This document shows, piece after piece, positions 1 through 9,418 of a DNA stretch of 64,000 nucleotides. The notes beneath the pieces are model-generated. The model worked only from the letters and a program-made list of their open reading frames with translations. It searched no databases and was not told where the DNA came from. The position numbers and the translations under genes are program-made. The stretch is from Sphingomonas sp. 37zxx (GTDB lineage: Bacteria; Pseudomonadota; Alphaproteobacteria; Sphingomonadales; Sphingomonadaceae). How positions within the stretch are numbered: position 1 is the first letter of the stretch; every line of letters begins with the position of its first letter. Location of the stretch: the NCBI RefSeq assembly GCF_000786205.1, contig NZ_JROH01000001.1:62001-126000 (forward strand), read 5' to 3'.

Positions 1-911
1 CTGCCAAGCGGCCGTTGGTCCAGCAGTCGCCAGCGGCGATGCGCCGGATCGACGATGTTCAAAAACAGGTCGCCCACCGCCTGCCTGCCGCCAAGCAGGA
101 TCGGCGCGCGATACAAAAGCAGCCGATCGACCAGATCGTCGCGCAGGAACGCCGCCGCGGTCTGCGCGCCGCCCTCGACCAGCAGGTGATCGACGCCCTC
201 GATCTCGCGGATCGCCGCCGGGCCGCGCACCGCTTCCCAGCCCTTGGGGGCGTCCATCCGCGTCATCAGCAGCCGGCGCGGGCTGCGGCCCTCAAGCCCC
301 GCCAGCCGCACGTCGAGGCGAGGTTGATCGGCATCGTAGGTGGCGCGCCCGACCAGGATCGCTTCGTGCCGGGTGCGTTCGATATGACCGTGCGCGCGCG
401 CTGCCGGCCCGGTGATCCATTTGCTGGCCCCCGAATGCAGCGCGATGCAGCCGTCGAGCGACATCGCCAGCTTGAGCGTCACTTGTGGCCGACCGAGCGC
501 CCGCCGGGTGAGGAAGCCCGCCATCGCGCGCCGCGCCTCGTGCGGCATGACGTCATCGGTCACCGCGATTCCGGCGGCGGCAAGCCGGGCATGGCCGGCG
601 CCATCGGTGCGCGGATCGGGATCGCGCAGCGCGGTCACCACGCGGGCGATGCCCGCCGCGACCACCAGATCGCTGCACGCAGGCCCGCGCGCCGACACAT
701 GCGCGCAGGGCTCGAGCGTGGTGTACAGCGTCGCCCCCCCCGCCGCCGCGCCCGCCTGTTCCAGCGCCATCGCCTCGGCATGCGGGCGGCCGCCGGGCTG
801 GGTCCAGCCGCGCCCGACCACCCGTCCGTCGCGCACGATCACGCAGCCGACATTGGGGTTGGGGGCGCTGAGCCCGCGCCCGCGCCCGGCGAGCACCAAA
901 GCTGCCGCCAT
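1..911 (-). CDS. ribD: Bifunctional riboflavin biosynthesis protein RibD (3' end cut by window edge)
   Basis: RibD makes the second and third steps of riboflavin synthesis: a zinc deaminase acts on the pyrimidine, then a reductase acts on the ribosyl side chain. The N-terminus shows APNPNVGC, then the zinc-binding HAE motif near residue 44 and a TLEPCAH...C segment, all of the cytidine-deaminase-like domain. The reductase half runs to the window edge, where NIVDPAHRRWRLLDQRPLG is near the usual C-terminus. The start is the ATG at 911. An in-frame CTG at 932, behind GGAG, would add seven residues and overlap the upstream gene, so the start is not certain. About 303 residues are visible. Confidence 0.9.
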   Translation of the reverse strand, partial: MAAALVLAGRGRGLSAPNPNVGCVIVRDGRVVGRGWTQPGGRPHAEAMALEQAGAAAGGATLYTTLEPCAHVSARGPACSDLVVAAGIARVVTALRDPDPRTDGAGHARLAAAGIAVTDDVMPHEARRAMAGFLTRRALGRPQVTLKLAMSLDGCIALHSGASKWITGPAARAHGHIERTRHEAILVGRATYDADQPRLDVRLAGLEGRSPRRLLMTRMDAPKGWEAVRGPAAIREIEGVDHLLVEGGAQTAAAFLRDDLVDRLLLYRAPILLGGRQAVGDLFLNIVDPAHRRWRLLDQRPLG

Positions 912-928
912 CCAGCGTGAATCGTCGG

Positions 929-1288
929 TCAGAGGCCCCAGCGCTCCATCGCGTCATCGACCTTCTTGAATTCGGCGCGGCGCTTTTCGACGCGCGCTTG
1001 GTAATCGGCGCGCTTCTTGTCGCGGATCACCTGGTCGATCTGTTGCTGTGCGATGATTTCGGCGTCGGTGCGCGACTGCGCCCAACTCTCGAAATAGATG
1101 ATCTCGCGCTTGATCGGTCGGTCGAACTTCGAATCCTTCATGAAGACCAGCATCAGCGTGGTCGTGATCATGATCGACAGCAGCAGGAACCATAATTCAT
1201 AGGGCTGCCGGTGCGACAGAAACAGGCGCAGGTCACGCAGCGCCCGAAATGGCGAAAAGCGGCGGAGATAGTTCACGCAACGCAACAT
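929..1288 (-). CDS. Small single-pass membrane protein of unknown function
   Basis: About 119 residues. The N-terminal third is basic, followed by one clear membrane segment (LWFLLLSIMITTTLMLVFM) and then a charged, Lys/Arg/Glu-rich helical tail with a heptad-like pattern that could form a coiled coil. The tail should face the periplasm or the cytoplasm depending on topology, which I cannot decide. The start is the ATG at 1288; an upstream in-frame start would add 15 residues of unlikely composition. It ends immediately before ribD on the same strand, so the two may be cotranscribed. Similar proteins occur next to ribD in sphingomonads from memory, but no function is known to me. Confidence 0.7.
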   Translation of the reverse strand: MLRCVNYLRRFSPFRALRDLRLFLSHRQPYELWFLLLSIMITTTLMLVFMKDSKFDRPIKREIIYFESWAQSRTDAEIIAQQQIDQVIRDKKRADYQARVEKRRAEFKKVDDAMERWGL

Positions 1289-1347
1289 AGGGTGGTCCGG
1301 CGCGCCAGACCACCCCGGCAATCGGCCCGGCAATCGGCTCTTGGCGC

Positions 1348-2028
1348 TCAGCCGCCTGACAGCTCGAAACGCAGGCTCATCGTCTTCCAGCTTTCCACCG
1401 GCACCCCGCCGCGTGTCGCCGGTTTGAACCGCCAGCGCGCCAATGCGTGCCGCCGGGTTGCATCGAACAGCCCCGGTGAGACCGCGCTGACCTGTTCGAC
1501 CGCCTGGACTCGCCCGTCGATGCCGATCAGCACGCGCACCACCACGCGGCCTTCGCGCTCGGCGCGGCGTTCGGCGGCGGGATATTCGGGCTGGAAGGCG
1601 TTGGCGAAGCGCGGGTCGATCTCGGCCCCGATCAGTGCGGGGGGCGCGGGTTCAGCTGGCACCGATCCGCTGCCGCTGCCCGTAACTGCCCCGCCCGGTG
1701 GCAGCGCTAGCGGCTGTATCGGCTGCAGGATCGTCGTCGACCCGAAGTTAGAGTTAGGCACCGGCAAATTGACGATCGGCGTCGGTTTGAACGGCAGCGG
1801 TGCCGGTGCGGGCTGCACCCGATCGACGCGCGGCTGCTCGATCGGTTCGGGGGGCGGTGGCGGATCGAGCGGGATGTGTATGATCGTCAAAGGGCCGTCG
1901 GGCCGAATGGTCGTCGGAACCACGCCGGTGGTCATTAACAGCGCAAGCAGCCCGGCATTGACCGCGACCGCCGCGCCCAAGCCGACCGATTTTCCCTTGC
2001 CGCCGCTGTCATAGCGTTGTGCGTACAT
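1348..2028 (-). CDS. TonB-family energy transducer
   Basis: 226 residues. A short cytoplasmic N-terminus is followed by one membrane anchor (residues about 16-35), a proline-rich periplasmic stretch (PPPPPEPIEQP and PAPAPLPFKPTP), and a C-terminal TonB domain from about residue 145 (FQPEYPAAERRAEREGRVVVRV...). In the family this protein uses the ExbB/ExbD proton-motive-force motor to open TonB-dependent outer-membrane receptors. No exbBD is adjacent here, so it may share a motor encoded elsewhere. The start ATG at 2028 is preceded by GGAG. The Gly/Ser/Pro linker is typical of sphingomonad paralogues, which are numerous, so the substrate cannot be given. Confidence 0.88.
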   Translation of the reverse strand: MYAQRYDSGGKGKSVGLGAAVAVNAGLLALLMTTGVVPTTIRPDGPLTIIHIPLDPPPPPEPIEQPRVDRVQPAPAPLPFKPTPIVNLPVPNSNFGSTTILQPIQPLALPPGGAVTGSGSGSVPAEPAPPALIGAEIDPRFANAFQPEYPAAERRAEREGRVVVRVLIGIDGRVQAVEQVSAVSPGLFDATRRHALARWRFKPATRGGVPVESWKTMSLRFELSGG

Positions 2029-2108
2029 GGCTTTCTCCTACCCGCCGCAATGGCCGGTATAAGATGTTACATCATATCTTTCGCGCGTGATCGAATCATT
2101 TCATTCTG

Positions 2109-3470
2109 CTACCCACCGGCAGCCTCTAGCCGTCGAATCGCCTCGTCGCGGGCGATCAGCGGCAACAGCGTTGCCATGTCGGGGCCGTGTGGCTGGCCGG
2201 TCAGCGCGAGCCGAAGCGGGAGGAACAGGGCGCGGCCCTTGCGCGCGGTGGCATCCTTCAGCGCGCCGGTCAGCGCGTGCCAGGGATCGCTGGTCCAATC
2301 GATGCCCGCCGCCAGCGTTGCCGCCTCGCGCAGATAGCCGCGATCCTCATCCGCAATCGAAGCCGCCGCGATCGGCCCCTCGATCACCTGCCACCAATCG
2401 GCGGCGTGGGTCACTTTGGTCAGATTGGGCCGAACCGCCTGCCACGCAGGCTGTGCCATGCCCTGGGGCAGGCGTTCGCGCACTGCTTCATAATCGAGCT
2501 GGTGGACGATCTTGGCGTTGAGCCCCGCCAGTTCCTCTTCGTCGAATCGCGCCGGCGCGCGCCCGAAGCGGCTGAAGTCGAACGCCTCGACCAGCGGCGC
2601 GGGATCGACGAAAGGCTCGACCGGATCGCTGGTGCCGATCCGCGCGAGCAGCGCGACGATCGTCTGCGGCTCGATCCCCGCTTCCCGGAAATGCTCGACG
2701 CCAAGCGATCCGAGCCGCTTCGACAATTTGCCCTCTGCCCCGGTGAGCAGCGCGGCATGGGCGAAGGTGGGCGGCGCTGCGCCCAGCGCCTCGAACATCT
2801 GCACCTGGACCGCAGTGTTCGACACATGATCCTCACCGCGCACCACATCGGTGACGCCCATGTCGATGTCGTCGATGACGCTGGGCAGCAGATATAGCCA
2901 ACTGCCATCGGCGCGGCGCACCACCGGATCGCTCATCGTCGCCGGATCGAAGCGCTGGTGTCCGCGAATCCGGTCGTCCCATTCGATCGCCGCGCCGTGA
3001 TCGAGGCGGAAGCGCCAGTGCGGGGCGACGCCCTGCTCGGCAAAACGGTCGTGATCGGCCTGTGTCAGCTTCAGCGCGGCGCGGTCATATACCGGGGGCA
3101 GGCCGCGCCCCAGCAGCACCTTGCGCCGCAGATCGAGTTCGGCGGGGGTTTCGTAGCAGGCATATACCCGTCCGCTGGCACGCAGCGCCTCGAACCGCGC
3201 CTCATACGCTGCCAAATGCGCCGATTGCCGTGCTTCACCATCGGGCGCCAGCCCCAGCCAGCTAAGATCGGCGCGAATCGCCTCGACAAAGCGCTCCTCC
3301 GATCGCGCGGGATCGGTGTCGTCGATCCGCAGCAGGAAGCGCCCCCCTTGCCGCCGCGCCCACAGCCAGCACAGGATCGCGGTACGCAGATTGCCGACAT
3401 GCAGATTGCCGGTCGGGCTGGGGGCAAAGCGGGTGACGGTGATGGCCGATGCGGGGATGGGTGCGCTCAT
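2109..3470 (-). CDS. gltX: Glutamate--tRNA ligase
   Basis: Charges tRNA(Glu) with glutamate in the cytoplasm. 453 residues, the normal length for a bacterial GluRS. The class I signature is at residues 17-26 ([10 protein letters not shown], the HIGH motif) and the KMSKS equivalent KLSKR lies near residues 247-251. The [11 protein letters not shown] and RGEDH motifs of the catalytic core are present. I chose the ATG at 3470 because the HIGH motif then sits at its usual distance; a longer reading frame extends 33 codons upstream into the prs promoter. Alphaproteobacteria often carry two GluRS copies, one misacylating tRNA(Gln), and the sequence alone does not say which this is. Confidence 0.95.
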   Translation of the reverse strand: MSAPIPASAITVTRFAPSPTGNLHVGNLRTAILCWLWARRQGGRFLLRIDDTDPARSEERFVEAIRADLSWLGLAPDGEARQSAHLAAYEARFEALRASGRVYACYETPAELDLRRKVLLGRGLPPVYDRAALKLTQADHDRFAEQGVAPHWRFRLDHGAAIEWDDRIRGHQRFDPATMSDPVVRRADGSWLYLLPSVIDDIDMGVTDVVRGEDHVSNTAVQVQMFEALGAAPPTFAHAALLTGAEGKLSKRLGSLGVEHFREAGIEPQTIVALLARIGTSDPVEPFVDPAPLVEAFDFSRFGRAPARFDEEELAGLNAKIVHQLDYEAVRERLPQGMAQPAWQAVRPNLTKVTHAADWWQVIEGPIAAASIADEDRGYLREAATLAAGIDWTSDPWHALTGALKDATARKGRALFLPLRLALTGQPHGPDMATLLPLIARDEAIRRLEAAGG

Positions 3471-3582
3471 GCGTGCCGTCCTAGTCCGATCGGCGGGCCG
3501 AATGAAGCCCGGCGCCGCGCGCCCCTTTTCACCTGTGATGCTTGCGACTAGGACGGCCACCGAGCGCAAGGGAGACGATCTG

Positions 3583-4518
3583 GTGAAGTTACTGGCGGGA
3601 AATTCGAACCTTCCCTTGGCAAAGGCGATCGCCGCCTATCTCGAAACCCCGCTGACCGAGGCGATGGTGCGGCGCTTTGCCGACGAGGAAATCTTTGTCG
3701 AGATCATGGAGAATGTGCGCGGCGAGGACGTGTTCGTGCTCCAGTCGACGTCGTTCCCGGTCAACGACAATCTGATGGAAATGTTGATCATGATCGATGC
3801 GCTCAAGCGCGCATCGGCCAAGCGGATCACCGCCGTCGTCCCCTATTTCGGCTATGCCCGCCAGGACCGGAAGCCCGGCCCGCGCACGCCGATCTCGGCC
3901 AAATTGGTCGCCAATCTCATCACCAAAGCGGGCGCCGATCGCGTGCTGTCGGTCGATCTTCATGCCGGGCAGATCCAGGGTTTTTTCGATATTCCCACCG
4001 ACAATCTTTATGGCGCGCCGGTGATGTCGGCCGACATCAAGACTCGCTTCGGCGACCGCAACCTGATGGTGGTATCGCCCGATGTCGGCGGCGTGGTGCG
4101 CGCGCGGGCGCTCGCCAAGCGGCTGGACAATGCGCCGCTGTCGATCGTCGACAAGCGCCGCGAGCGCCCCGGCGAATCCGAAGTGATGAACATCATTGGC
4201 GATGTCGAGGGGCGCTTTTGCATCCTGATCGACGATATCGTCGATTCGGCGGGTACCTTGTGCAACGCGGCGGCTGCGCTGAAGGCGGCAGGGGCCGAGG
4301 GCGTCGTTGCCTATTGCACCCATGGCGTATTGTCGGGCGGCGCGGTGGCGCGGGTCGAGAATTCGGCGCTCGAGGAACTGGTCATCACCGATTCGATCGG
4401 CAACCACGAAGTGATCCAGGACGCCCGCCGAATCCGCCATCTGACCATTGCGCCGCTACTGGCCGAAGCGGTCAAGCGGATCGCCGAGGAAGCATCAGTT
4501 TCTAGCCTGTTCGACTAG
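3583..4518 (+). CDS. prs: Ribose-phosphate pyrophosphokinase
   Basis: Makes PRPP from ribose 5-phosphate and ATP, feeding purine, pyrimidine, histidine and NAD synthesis. The start is a GTG at 3583, eight bases after GGGAG; a longer frame reaching back to 3316 runs through the divergent gltX gene and was rejected. The resulting 311-residue protein has the family's usual length. Visible motifs include FGYARQDRK (flexible ATP loop), the [16 protein letters not shown] divalent-metal and ribose-phosphate region, SPDVGG, and the PRPP-binding loop [12 protein letters not shown]. It is divergent from gltX, with a 112-bp shared promoter region. Confidence 0.96.
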   Translation: MKLLAGNSNLPLAKAIAAYLETPLTEAMVRRFADEEIFVEIMENVRGEDVFVLQSTSFPVNDNLMEMLIMIDALKRASAKRITAVVPYFGYARQDRKPGPRTPISAKLVANLITKAGADRVLSVDLHAGQIQGFFDIPTDNLYGAPVMSADIKTRFGDRNLMVVSPDVGGVVRARALAKRLDNAPLSIVDKRRERPGESEVMNIIGDVEGRFCILIDDIVDSAGTLCNAAAALKAAGAEGVVAYCTHGVLSGGAVARVENSALEELVITDSIGNHEVIQDARRIRHLTIAPLLAEAVKRIAEEASVSSLFD

Positions 4519-4662
4519 CCGCGCGCGCCAGGGGGAGCGCTCGCGACCAGTGGTTGCGCTAACGCGACGAGGCCATGGCCGCTCGCACATTGCGGCTTCC
4601 CTTGCCGCCCCATGCGCCGCACAAGCTTTGACCCGTCCTCAAGCCTTGGTTAATGCGCGCAT

Positions 4663-5118
4663 ATGATGCCGGATACCCCGCAATCGGGCCGCTTCGTGAG
4701 CGGTGAGCATCGCTTTGCGGTGCGGGTGTATTTCGAGGATACCGACCTGTCGGGGGTCGTCTATCACGCCAATTATCTGCGCTATATGGAACGCGCGCGA
4801 TCGGACATGCTGCGCGTCGCTGGGATCGACCAGCGCGCGGCGCATGAAGCCAGCGAAGGGGCGTATGCGGTGCGTGACCTGCGGATTCGCTATGTTGCGC
4901 CCGCGCGGCTCGACGATGCGTTGTTGGTGATCACCACGATCGAACGAATTCGCGCCGCATCGGTCGATATTCATCAACGAGTCATGCGCGATGGGCTGCT
5001 GTTGGCCGATGCGCAGGTAGAGGCGGCATTCGTCGCGCCATCAGGGCGTGCGAGACGCCAGCCGGCGAAGTGGCTAGAGGCGTTCGACACCGTGTTGCAA
5101 AAGGGAAAGCCGAGCTAG
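4663..5118 (+). CDS. ybgC: Tol-Pal system-associated acyl-CoA thioesterase
   Basis: 151 residues of hot-dog fold. The signature DLSGVVYHANYLRYMERAR contains the catalytic Asp and the conserved Tyr/His/Asn of the YbgC/4-hydroxybenzoyl-CoA thioesterase family. Family members hydrolyse short acyl-CoAs or acyl-ACP intermediates and are almost always the first gene of the tol-pal operon, as here. Its stop codon directly abuts the tolQ ATG, so translation is probably coupled. The 144 bases between prs and this gene should hold the operon promoter, but I do not see a convincing -10/-35 pair. Confidence 0.93.
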   Translation: MMPDTPQSGRFVSGEHRFAVRVYFEDTDLSGVVYHANYLRYMERARSDMLRVAGIDQRAAHEASEGAYAVRDLRIRYVAPARLDDALLVITTIERIRAASVDIHQRVMRDGLLLADAQVEAAFVAPSGRARRQPAKWLEAFDTVLQKGKPS

Positions 5119-5811
5119 ATGGAAGCAATCGTGAACGCCGACGCTGCGACCCTGTCCCCGCTGGCGCTGTTCCTTACCGCCGACTGGGTGGTGAAGGGCG
5201 TGATGCTTGGGCTGTTGCTGGCCAGCATCTGGACCTGGGCGATCATCATCAGCTTCCGCCGTAAGATCGGCCGCGCGCGCAAGGCGATCGACCAGTTTGA
5301 AGGTGATTATCGCCGCGCCGAGGATGTCGATGCGTTTCATCGCAGCCATGCCGAAAGCGACATGGCGATCGCGCGCGTATTTTCCGCCGGGGTCGCCGAA
5401 TGGCGGCGATCGACCGCCGGCAAGGCGATTGACCGCGAGGGGACGCGTGAGCGACTGGGAACCGCGATGGGCGCTGCGGTGGCGAGCGAGATCGACCGCA
5501 TGTCCGACAGGCTGAACGTGCTGGCGACGATCGGATCGGTCGCGCCGTTCGTCGGGCTGTTCGGCACCGTGTGGGGGATCATGCGAAGCTTCACCGCGAT
5601 CGCGCAGGCGCAGAATTCGTCGCTGGCGGTGGTCGCGCCGGGCATCGCTGAGGCATTGTTCGCGACCGCGATCGGCCTGTTCGCGGCGATCCCCGCGGTG
5701 ATCGCGTACAATCGCTTCAGCCACGGCATCAACAAGATCGAGGCGCGGCTGAACCGTTTCGCGGATGGCTTCCACGCAACGCTGAGCCGGCAGTTGGAGC
5801 TTGGGGCGTGA
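5119..5811 (+). CDS. tolQ: Tol-Pal system proton channel protein TolQ
   Basis: 230 residues with three membrane spans of the MotA/TolQ/ExbB fold: the first near residues 20-38, and a second and third pair in the C-terminal half around VLATIGSVAPFVGLFGTVWGIM and the ALFATAIGLFAAIPAVIAYN segment. Together with TolR it forms the proton-driven motor that energises TolA for outer-membrane constriction at division. The start follows the ybgC stop without a gap. The gap to tolR (about 100 bases) is unusually long for this operon because a palindromic repeat lies there. Confidence 0.95.
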   Translation: MEAIVNADAATLSPLALFLTADWVVKGVMLGLLLASIWTWAIIISFRRKIGRARKAIDQFEGDYRRAEDVDAFHRSHAESDMAIARVFSAGVAEWRRSTAGKAIDREGTRERLGTAMGAAVASEIDRMSDRLNVLATIGSVAPFVGLFGTVWGIMRSFTAIAQAQNSSLAVVAPGIAEALFATAIGLFAAIPAVIAYNRFSHGINKIEARLNRFADGFHATLSRQLELGA

Positions 5812-5829
5812 GCGGCGACTTTCTGTCCT

Positions 5830-5905
5830 CCTCCCGCTCGCGGGAGGGGCTGTCGCCCTGTCCTGGACAAGCCCTCCCCCGCCCCCTCCCGCAAGCGGGA
5901 GGGGG
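5830..5905. repeat. Paired REP-like hairpins between tolQ and tolR
   Basis: Two hairpins with the same core. The first has arms CCTCCCGC and GCGGGAGG (5830-5837 and 5840-5847, loop of 2). The second has 11-base perfect arms CCCCCTCCCGC and GCGGGAGGGGG (5882-5892 and 5895-5905, loop AA). The same hairpin occurs at 9273-9296 and 11384-11405, and its right arm at about 59993-60000, so this is a dispersed repeat family. The right arm ends ten bases before the tolR start codon and could mask its ribosome-binding site. Confidence 0.8.
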
Positions 5906-5914
5906 GAAGAAGTA

Positions 5915-6352
<438 letters not shown>

Positions 6353-6368
6353 GCCGGGGCCGCGCCTG

Positions 6369-7307
6369 ATGGATCGTGCTGAAAAAGCCGGGCTGGGCGT
6401 TGCCGCTGTCGGCCATGTCGTGCTGTTCGGGCTGTTGTCGGTCGGCTTCCTGGCGACCCCCAATCCCGAAAGCCTGGTGTCGACCCCGGTTGAGGTGAGC
6501 CTGGTCGACGAGGTGGGGCTGGTCGCCGAATCGCCGACGATCGAAGCGCCGTCGCCTTCGGTCGCGCCCGAGGAGGGGCCACCCGAGGACGCGGCACCGC
6601 CCGCGCCCGCCGAGGCCGAGCCTGAACCGGCGCCCGCGCCACAACCGGCACCCCCTGAACCCGCCGCTGCACCGCGCCCCAAGCCTGCCGCCAAGCCTGC
6701 TCCCAAAGCTGCGCCCAAGCCGCCCACGCCAGCGCAAGTGCGGCCGACCAAGGCCAAGCCAGCGCCGCAACCGGCGGCCAAGGCAACGCCCAAGGCTGCG
6801 CCCAAAACCGCTGCGGCAAAGCCTGCACCCAAGGCTGCGGCCAAGGGAAGCGGCAGCGATGCTGCGGCCAAGACGGCGCGTCCGCGTGGGTCACGGCTGG
6901 GGGATGATTTCCTCAAAGGGCTGAGCGCCGATGATACGCCGCGCAAGGCGAGCAACGCAGCGCCGGCACAGCGCATCGGCGCGGCGCAGGTCGCCAACAT
7001 CGCCTCGGCGATCCTGCGTCAGGTTCAGCCCTGCGCGAACCGCCAGGTGACGCCGGGGCCGGGAGCCGAGCGAATTCGGGTCACGATCCGGCTTCAGCTT
7101 GCCCAGGACGGGTCGCTTCGCGCACGCCCTACCGTCACCGATCGTGACGGCGTGGACGATGGTAACCGCCGTTATGTCGACCGGGTCGACGATCTGGCGA
7201 TTGCCACCTTTGTCGGGTGCGCGCCGCTTCGCGGCTTGCCCGCCGATCTTTATGCTGCACCCGGCGGCTGGCGCGATTTCAAGCTGCGCTACAAGCTGCC
7301 CGGTTGA
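6369..7307 (+). CDS. tolA: Cell envelope integrity protein TolA (TonB-box type)
   Basis: 312 residues. An N-terminal membrane anchor (about residues 9-29) is followed by a long Ala/Pro/Lys-rich periplasmic rod (about 60-180, with PKAAPK-like repeats) and a C-terminal domain from about residue 208 that resembles TolA-III/TonB-C and should contact Pal/TolB. Position between tolR and tolB supports the call more strongly than sequence, since TolA is poorly conserved. Expected to transmit TolQR motor force to the outer membrane. Confidence 0.88.
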   Translation: MDRAEKAGLGVAAVGHVVLFGLLSVGFLATPNPESLVSTPVEVSLVDEVGLVAESPTIEAPSPSVAPEEGPPEDAAPPAPAEAEPEPAPAPQPAPPEPAAAPRPKPAAKPAPKAAPKPPTPAQVRPTKAKPAPQPAAKATPKAAPKTAAAKPAPKAAAKGSGSDAAAKTARPRGSRLGDDFLKGLSADDTPRKASNAAPAQRIGAAQVANIASAILRQVQPCANRQVTPGPGAERIRVTIRLQLAQDGSLRARPTVTDRDGVDDGNRRYVDRVDDLAIATFVGCAPLRGLPADLYAAPGGWRDFKLRYKLPG

Positions 7308-7318
7308 GGAGAAAAGTT

Positions 7319-8683
7319 ATGCGTTTGGAATCAGCACGAACGGTGATGGGGGCGATCGCGCTGACCATCGCACTCCCCGCCGCGGCGCAGGAGATCGCCC
7401 CGCCGCCCGCCGCTGCGCAGCAAGGCGAGGAACTCGTCGTCGACGTGACCGGCGGTATCTCCGCGCCGATGCCGATCGCGATCCCGTTTTTTCCGACGCC
7501 GGCAGTCACCAGCACCGCTGCGGGATCGACCGATTCGCTCGGGCGGCAATTGGCTGAGATCATCGCCACCGATCTTCGCAATTCGGGCCTGTTCACGCCG
7601 GTCGCGCCCGCGCAGCTTCGCACCGTCGCGTTTCCCGAAGTCACCGCGCCCGCCTATGATTATTGGAACGGCACCGGCGCGCAGGCGCTGGTGCAGGGGT
7701 TTATCCGTGCCAATAATGATGGGACGCTGACGGTGGGCTGCTATCTGTACGACGCGCTCAGCCGCGCCGAGCTGTCGCGGCAGGGTTTTGTCGTGCCGCC
7801 GGCTGATTGGCGGCGCGCGGCGCATAAATGTGCCGACACCGTCTATACGCGGCTGACCGGCGAGGGGCCGTATTTCGATACCCGCGTGGTCTATGTCTCC
7901 GAAACCGGCCCCAAGAACCGCCGGATCAAGCGGCTGGCGATCATGGACCAGGATGGCGCGAACCACCGCTTCCTCACCAACGGCCAGTCGATCGTGCTGA
8001 CGCCGCGCTTTGCGCCCAACCAGCAGTCGATCGTGTATATGAGTTATGCCGACGATAAGCCGACCATCTATGTCTATGATCTGGGCAGTGGTCGTCAGCG
8101 GCGCGTGGTTTCGGGGGCCAGCCTGGCCTTTGCGCCGCGCTTTTCGCCCGATGGCCGCAACATCCTGTTTTCGATGGCGCAGAACGGCAATACCGATCTG
8201 TATCGCGTGTCGGCATCGGGCGGCACGCCGCAGCGGCTGACCAATTCGCCGGGCATCGACACCGGCGGCAGCTATTCCCCCGACGGGAGCCGCATCGTCT
8301 TCGAAAGCGATCGCGGCGGCACCCAGCAGCTCTATGTGATGGATGCCGATGGATCGAATCAGCGGCGGATCAGCTTCGGCAACGGGCGCTATGGCACCCC
8401 CGCCTGGAGCCCGCGCGGTGACCTGATCGCGTTCACGCGGATCGCGGGCGGGTTCAAGATCGGCATCATGAACCCATCGGGCGGCGGCGAGAAAATCCTC
8501 ACCGATGCCTGGGGCGACGAAGGGCCGAGCTGGGCACCCAATGGCCGCGTCATCACCTATCTGCGCTCGGGCCGGGGATCGGGGGCGCAAGTGTGGTCGG
8601 TCGACCTGACCGGCGTCAACGCACGCCGTATCCCCACCCCGCTCGACGGATCGGACCCCAGCTGGGGGCCGGTCCGGCCTTGA
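7319..8683 (+). CDS. tolB: Tol-Pal system beta-propeller protein TolB
   Basis: 454 residues: signal peptide (cleavage near ALPAAAQ), an N-terminal alpha/beta domain up to about residue 180, and a six-bladed WD40-like propeller with repeated FSPDG, YSPDGSRIVFESDR, WSPRGDLIAF and WAPNG motifs. In the periplasm it binds Pal and is released by TolA. The start ATG at 7319 follows GAGGAG by six bases; a frame reaching back to 7217 overlaps tolA and lacks a signal peptide at the right place. Confidence 0.96.
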   Translation: MRLESARTVMGAIALTIALPAAAQEIAPPPAAAQQGEELVVDVTGGISAPMPIAIPFFPTPAVTSTAAGSTDSLGRQLAEIIATDLRNSGLFTPVAPAQLRTVAFPEVTAPAYDYWNGTGAQALVQGFIRANNDGTLTVGCYLYDALSRAELSRQGFVVPPADWRRAAHKCADTVYTRLTGEGPYFDTRVVYVSETGPKNRRIKRLAIMDQDGANHRFLTNGQSIVLTPRFAPNQQSIVYMSYADDKPTIYVYDLGSGRQRRVVSGASLAFAPRFSPDGRNILFSMAQNGNTDLYRVSASGGTPQRLTNSPGIDTGGSYSPDGSRIVFESDRGGTQQLYVMDADGSNQRRISFGNGRYGTPAWSPRGDLIAFTRIAGGFKIGIMNPSGGGEKILTDAWGDEGPSWAPNGRVITYLRSGRGSGAQVWSVDLTGVNARRIPTPLDGSDPSWGPVRP

Positions 8684-8737
8684 CGCCGGAACCATACGGC
8701 CCCGTAACGATTTGAACTTTTAAGAGGAGACGATGAC

Positions 8738-9265
8738 ATGGCGACGAATAAGACGAGCGTTCTCATCCTGGGTGCGGCGCTGTTGGCGACAGCCGGTTGC
8801 GCCAAGAAGCGTCCTGAAGTGCTGCCGCCTGCCCCGGGCGAGACCGTTGCGCCGGTGACGCCGGGCACCGGCATGAACGACGGCAATGTCGGCACCGGCA
8901 CAGTGCCCGGATCGGCCGAAGATTTCCGCCGCTCGGTTCAGAGCGATACGGTCAATTTCGACCTCGACAGCTATGACATCGATCCGCGCGCGCGTTCGAT
9001 TCTGGATGGGCAGTCGACGTGGCTGGCGCAATATCCCAATGCCCGGATCACGATCGAAGGGCATTGCGACGAGCGCGGCACGCGCGAATATAACCTTGCG
9101 CTGGGCGATCGGCGCGCCAATTCGGCCAAGAACTATCTGGTCGCGCGCGGTATTTCGGCCGATCGGATCACGACGATCAGCTATGGCAAGGAACGCCCGC
9201 TGGGCGGTTCGGGCGAAGACGCCTGGGCGCTCGATCGTCGCGCGGTCACCGTGGTGGTGAGCTGA
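8738..9265 (+). CDS. pal: Peptidoglycan-associated lipoprotein Pal
   Basis: 175 residues. The signal peptide ends in the lipobox LLATAGC with Cys21 as the lipidated residue, followed by a short Pro/Gly linker and an OmpA-like peptidoglycan-binding domain (VNFDLDSYDIDP..., ITIEGHCDERGTREYNLALG with the Asp and Arg that hold diaminopimelate). It anchors the outer membrane to peptidoglycan and is the last gene of the tol-pal operon. AGAGGAG lies 9-15 bases before the start. Confidence 0.96.
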   Translation: MATNKTSVLILGAALLATAGCAKKRPEVLPPAPGETVAPVTPGTGMNDGNVGTGTVPGSAEDFRRSVQSDTVNFDLDSYDIDPRARSILDGQSTWLAQYPNARITIEGHCDERGTREYNLALGDRRANSAKNYLVARGISADRITTISYGKERPLGGSGEDAWALDRRAVTVVVS

Positions 9266-9272
9266 GTGCAGT

Positions 9273-9296
9273 CCCCCTCCCGCTGGCGGGAGGGGG
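9273..9296. repeat. Perfect REP-like hairpin after pal
   Basis: Arms CCCCCTCCCGC (9273-9283) and GCGGGAGGGGG (9286-9296) pair perfectly around a two-base loop. Same repeat family as at 5882-5905 and 11384-11405. It starts eight bases after the pal stop and may help terminate or stabilise the tol-pal transcript, although no U-run follows. Confidence 0.8.
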
Positions 9297-9310
9297 CTGT
9301 TCTACCTTCC

Positions 9311-9389
9311 CTTCGTCATTCCCGCGAAGGCGGCAATCCATAACCACCGCACTGGCGTATGGATTCCCGCCTTCGCGGGAATGACGAAG
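9311..9389. repeat. Large inverted repeat between convergent pal and nuclease genes
   Basis: Arms of about 31 bases (9311-9341 and 9358-9389) pair with one or two mismatches around a loop of about 16 bases. The arm core reads CATTCCCGCGAAGGCGG. I recognise this as a widespread proteobacterial intergenic palindrome. It lies between two converging genes, where it could act as a bidirectional terminator. It is distinct in sequence from the GC-rich REP hairpin just upstream. Confidence 0.8.
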
Positions 9390-9418
9390 AAAATGCATCA
9401 GAATCCCGTCATCATGCC

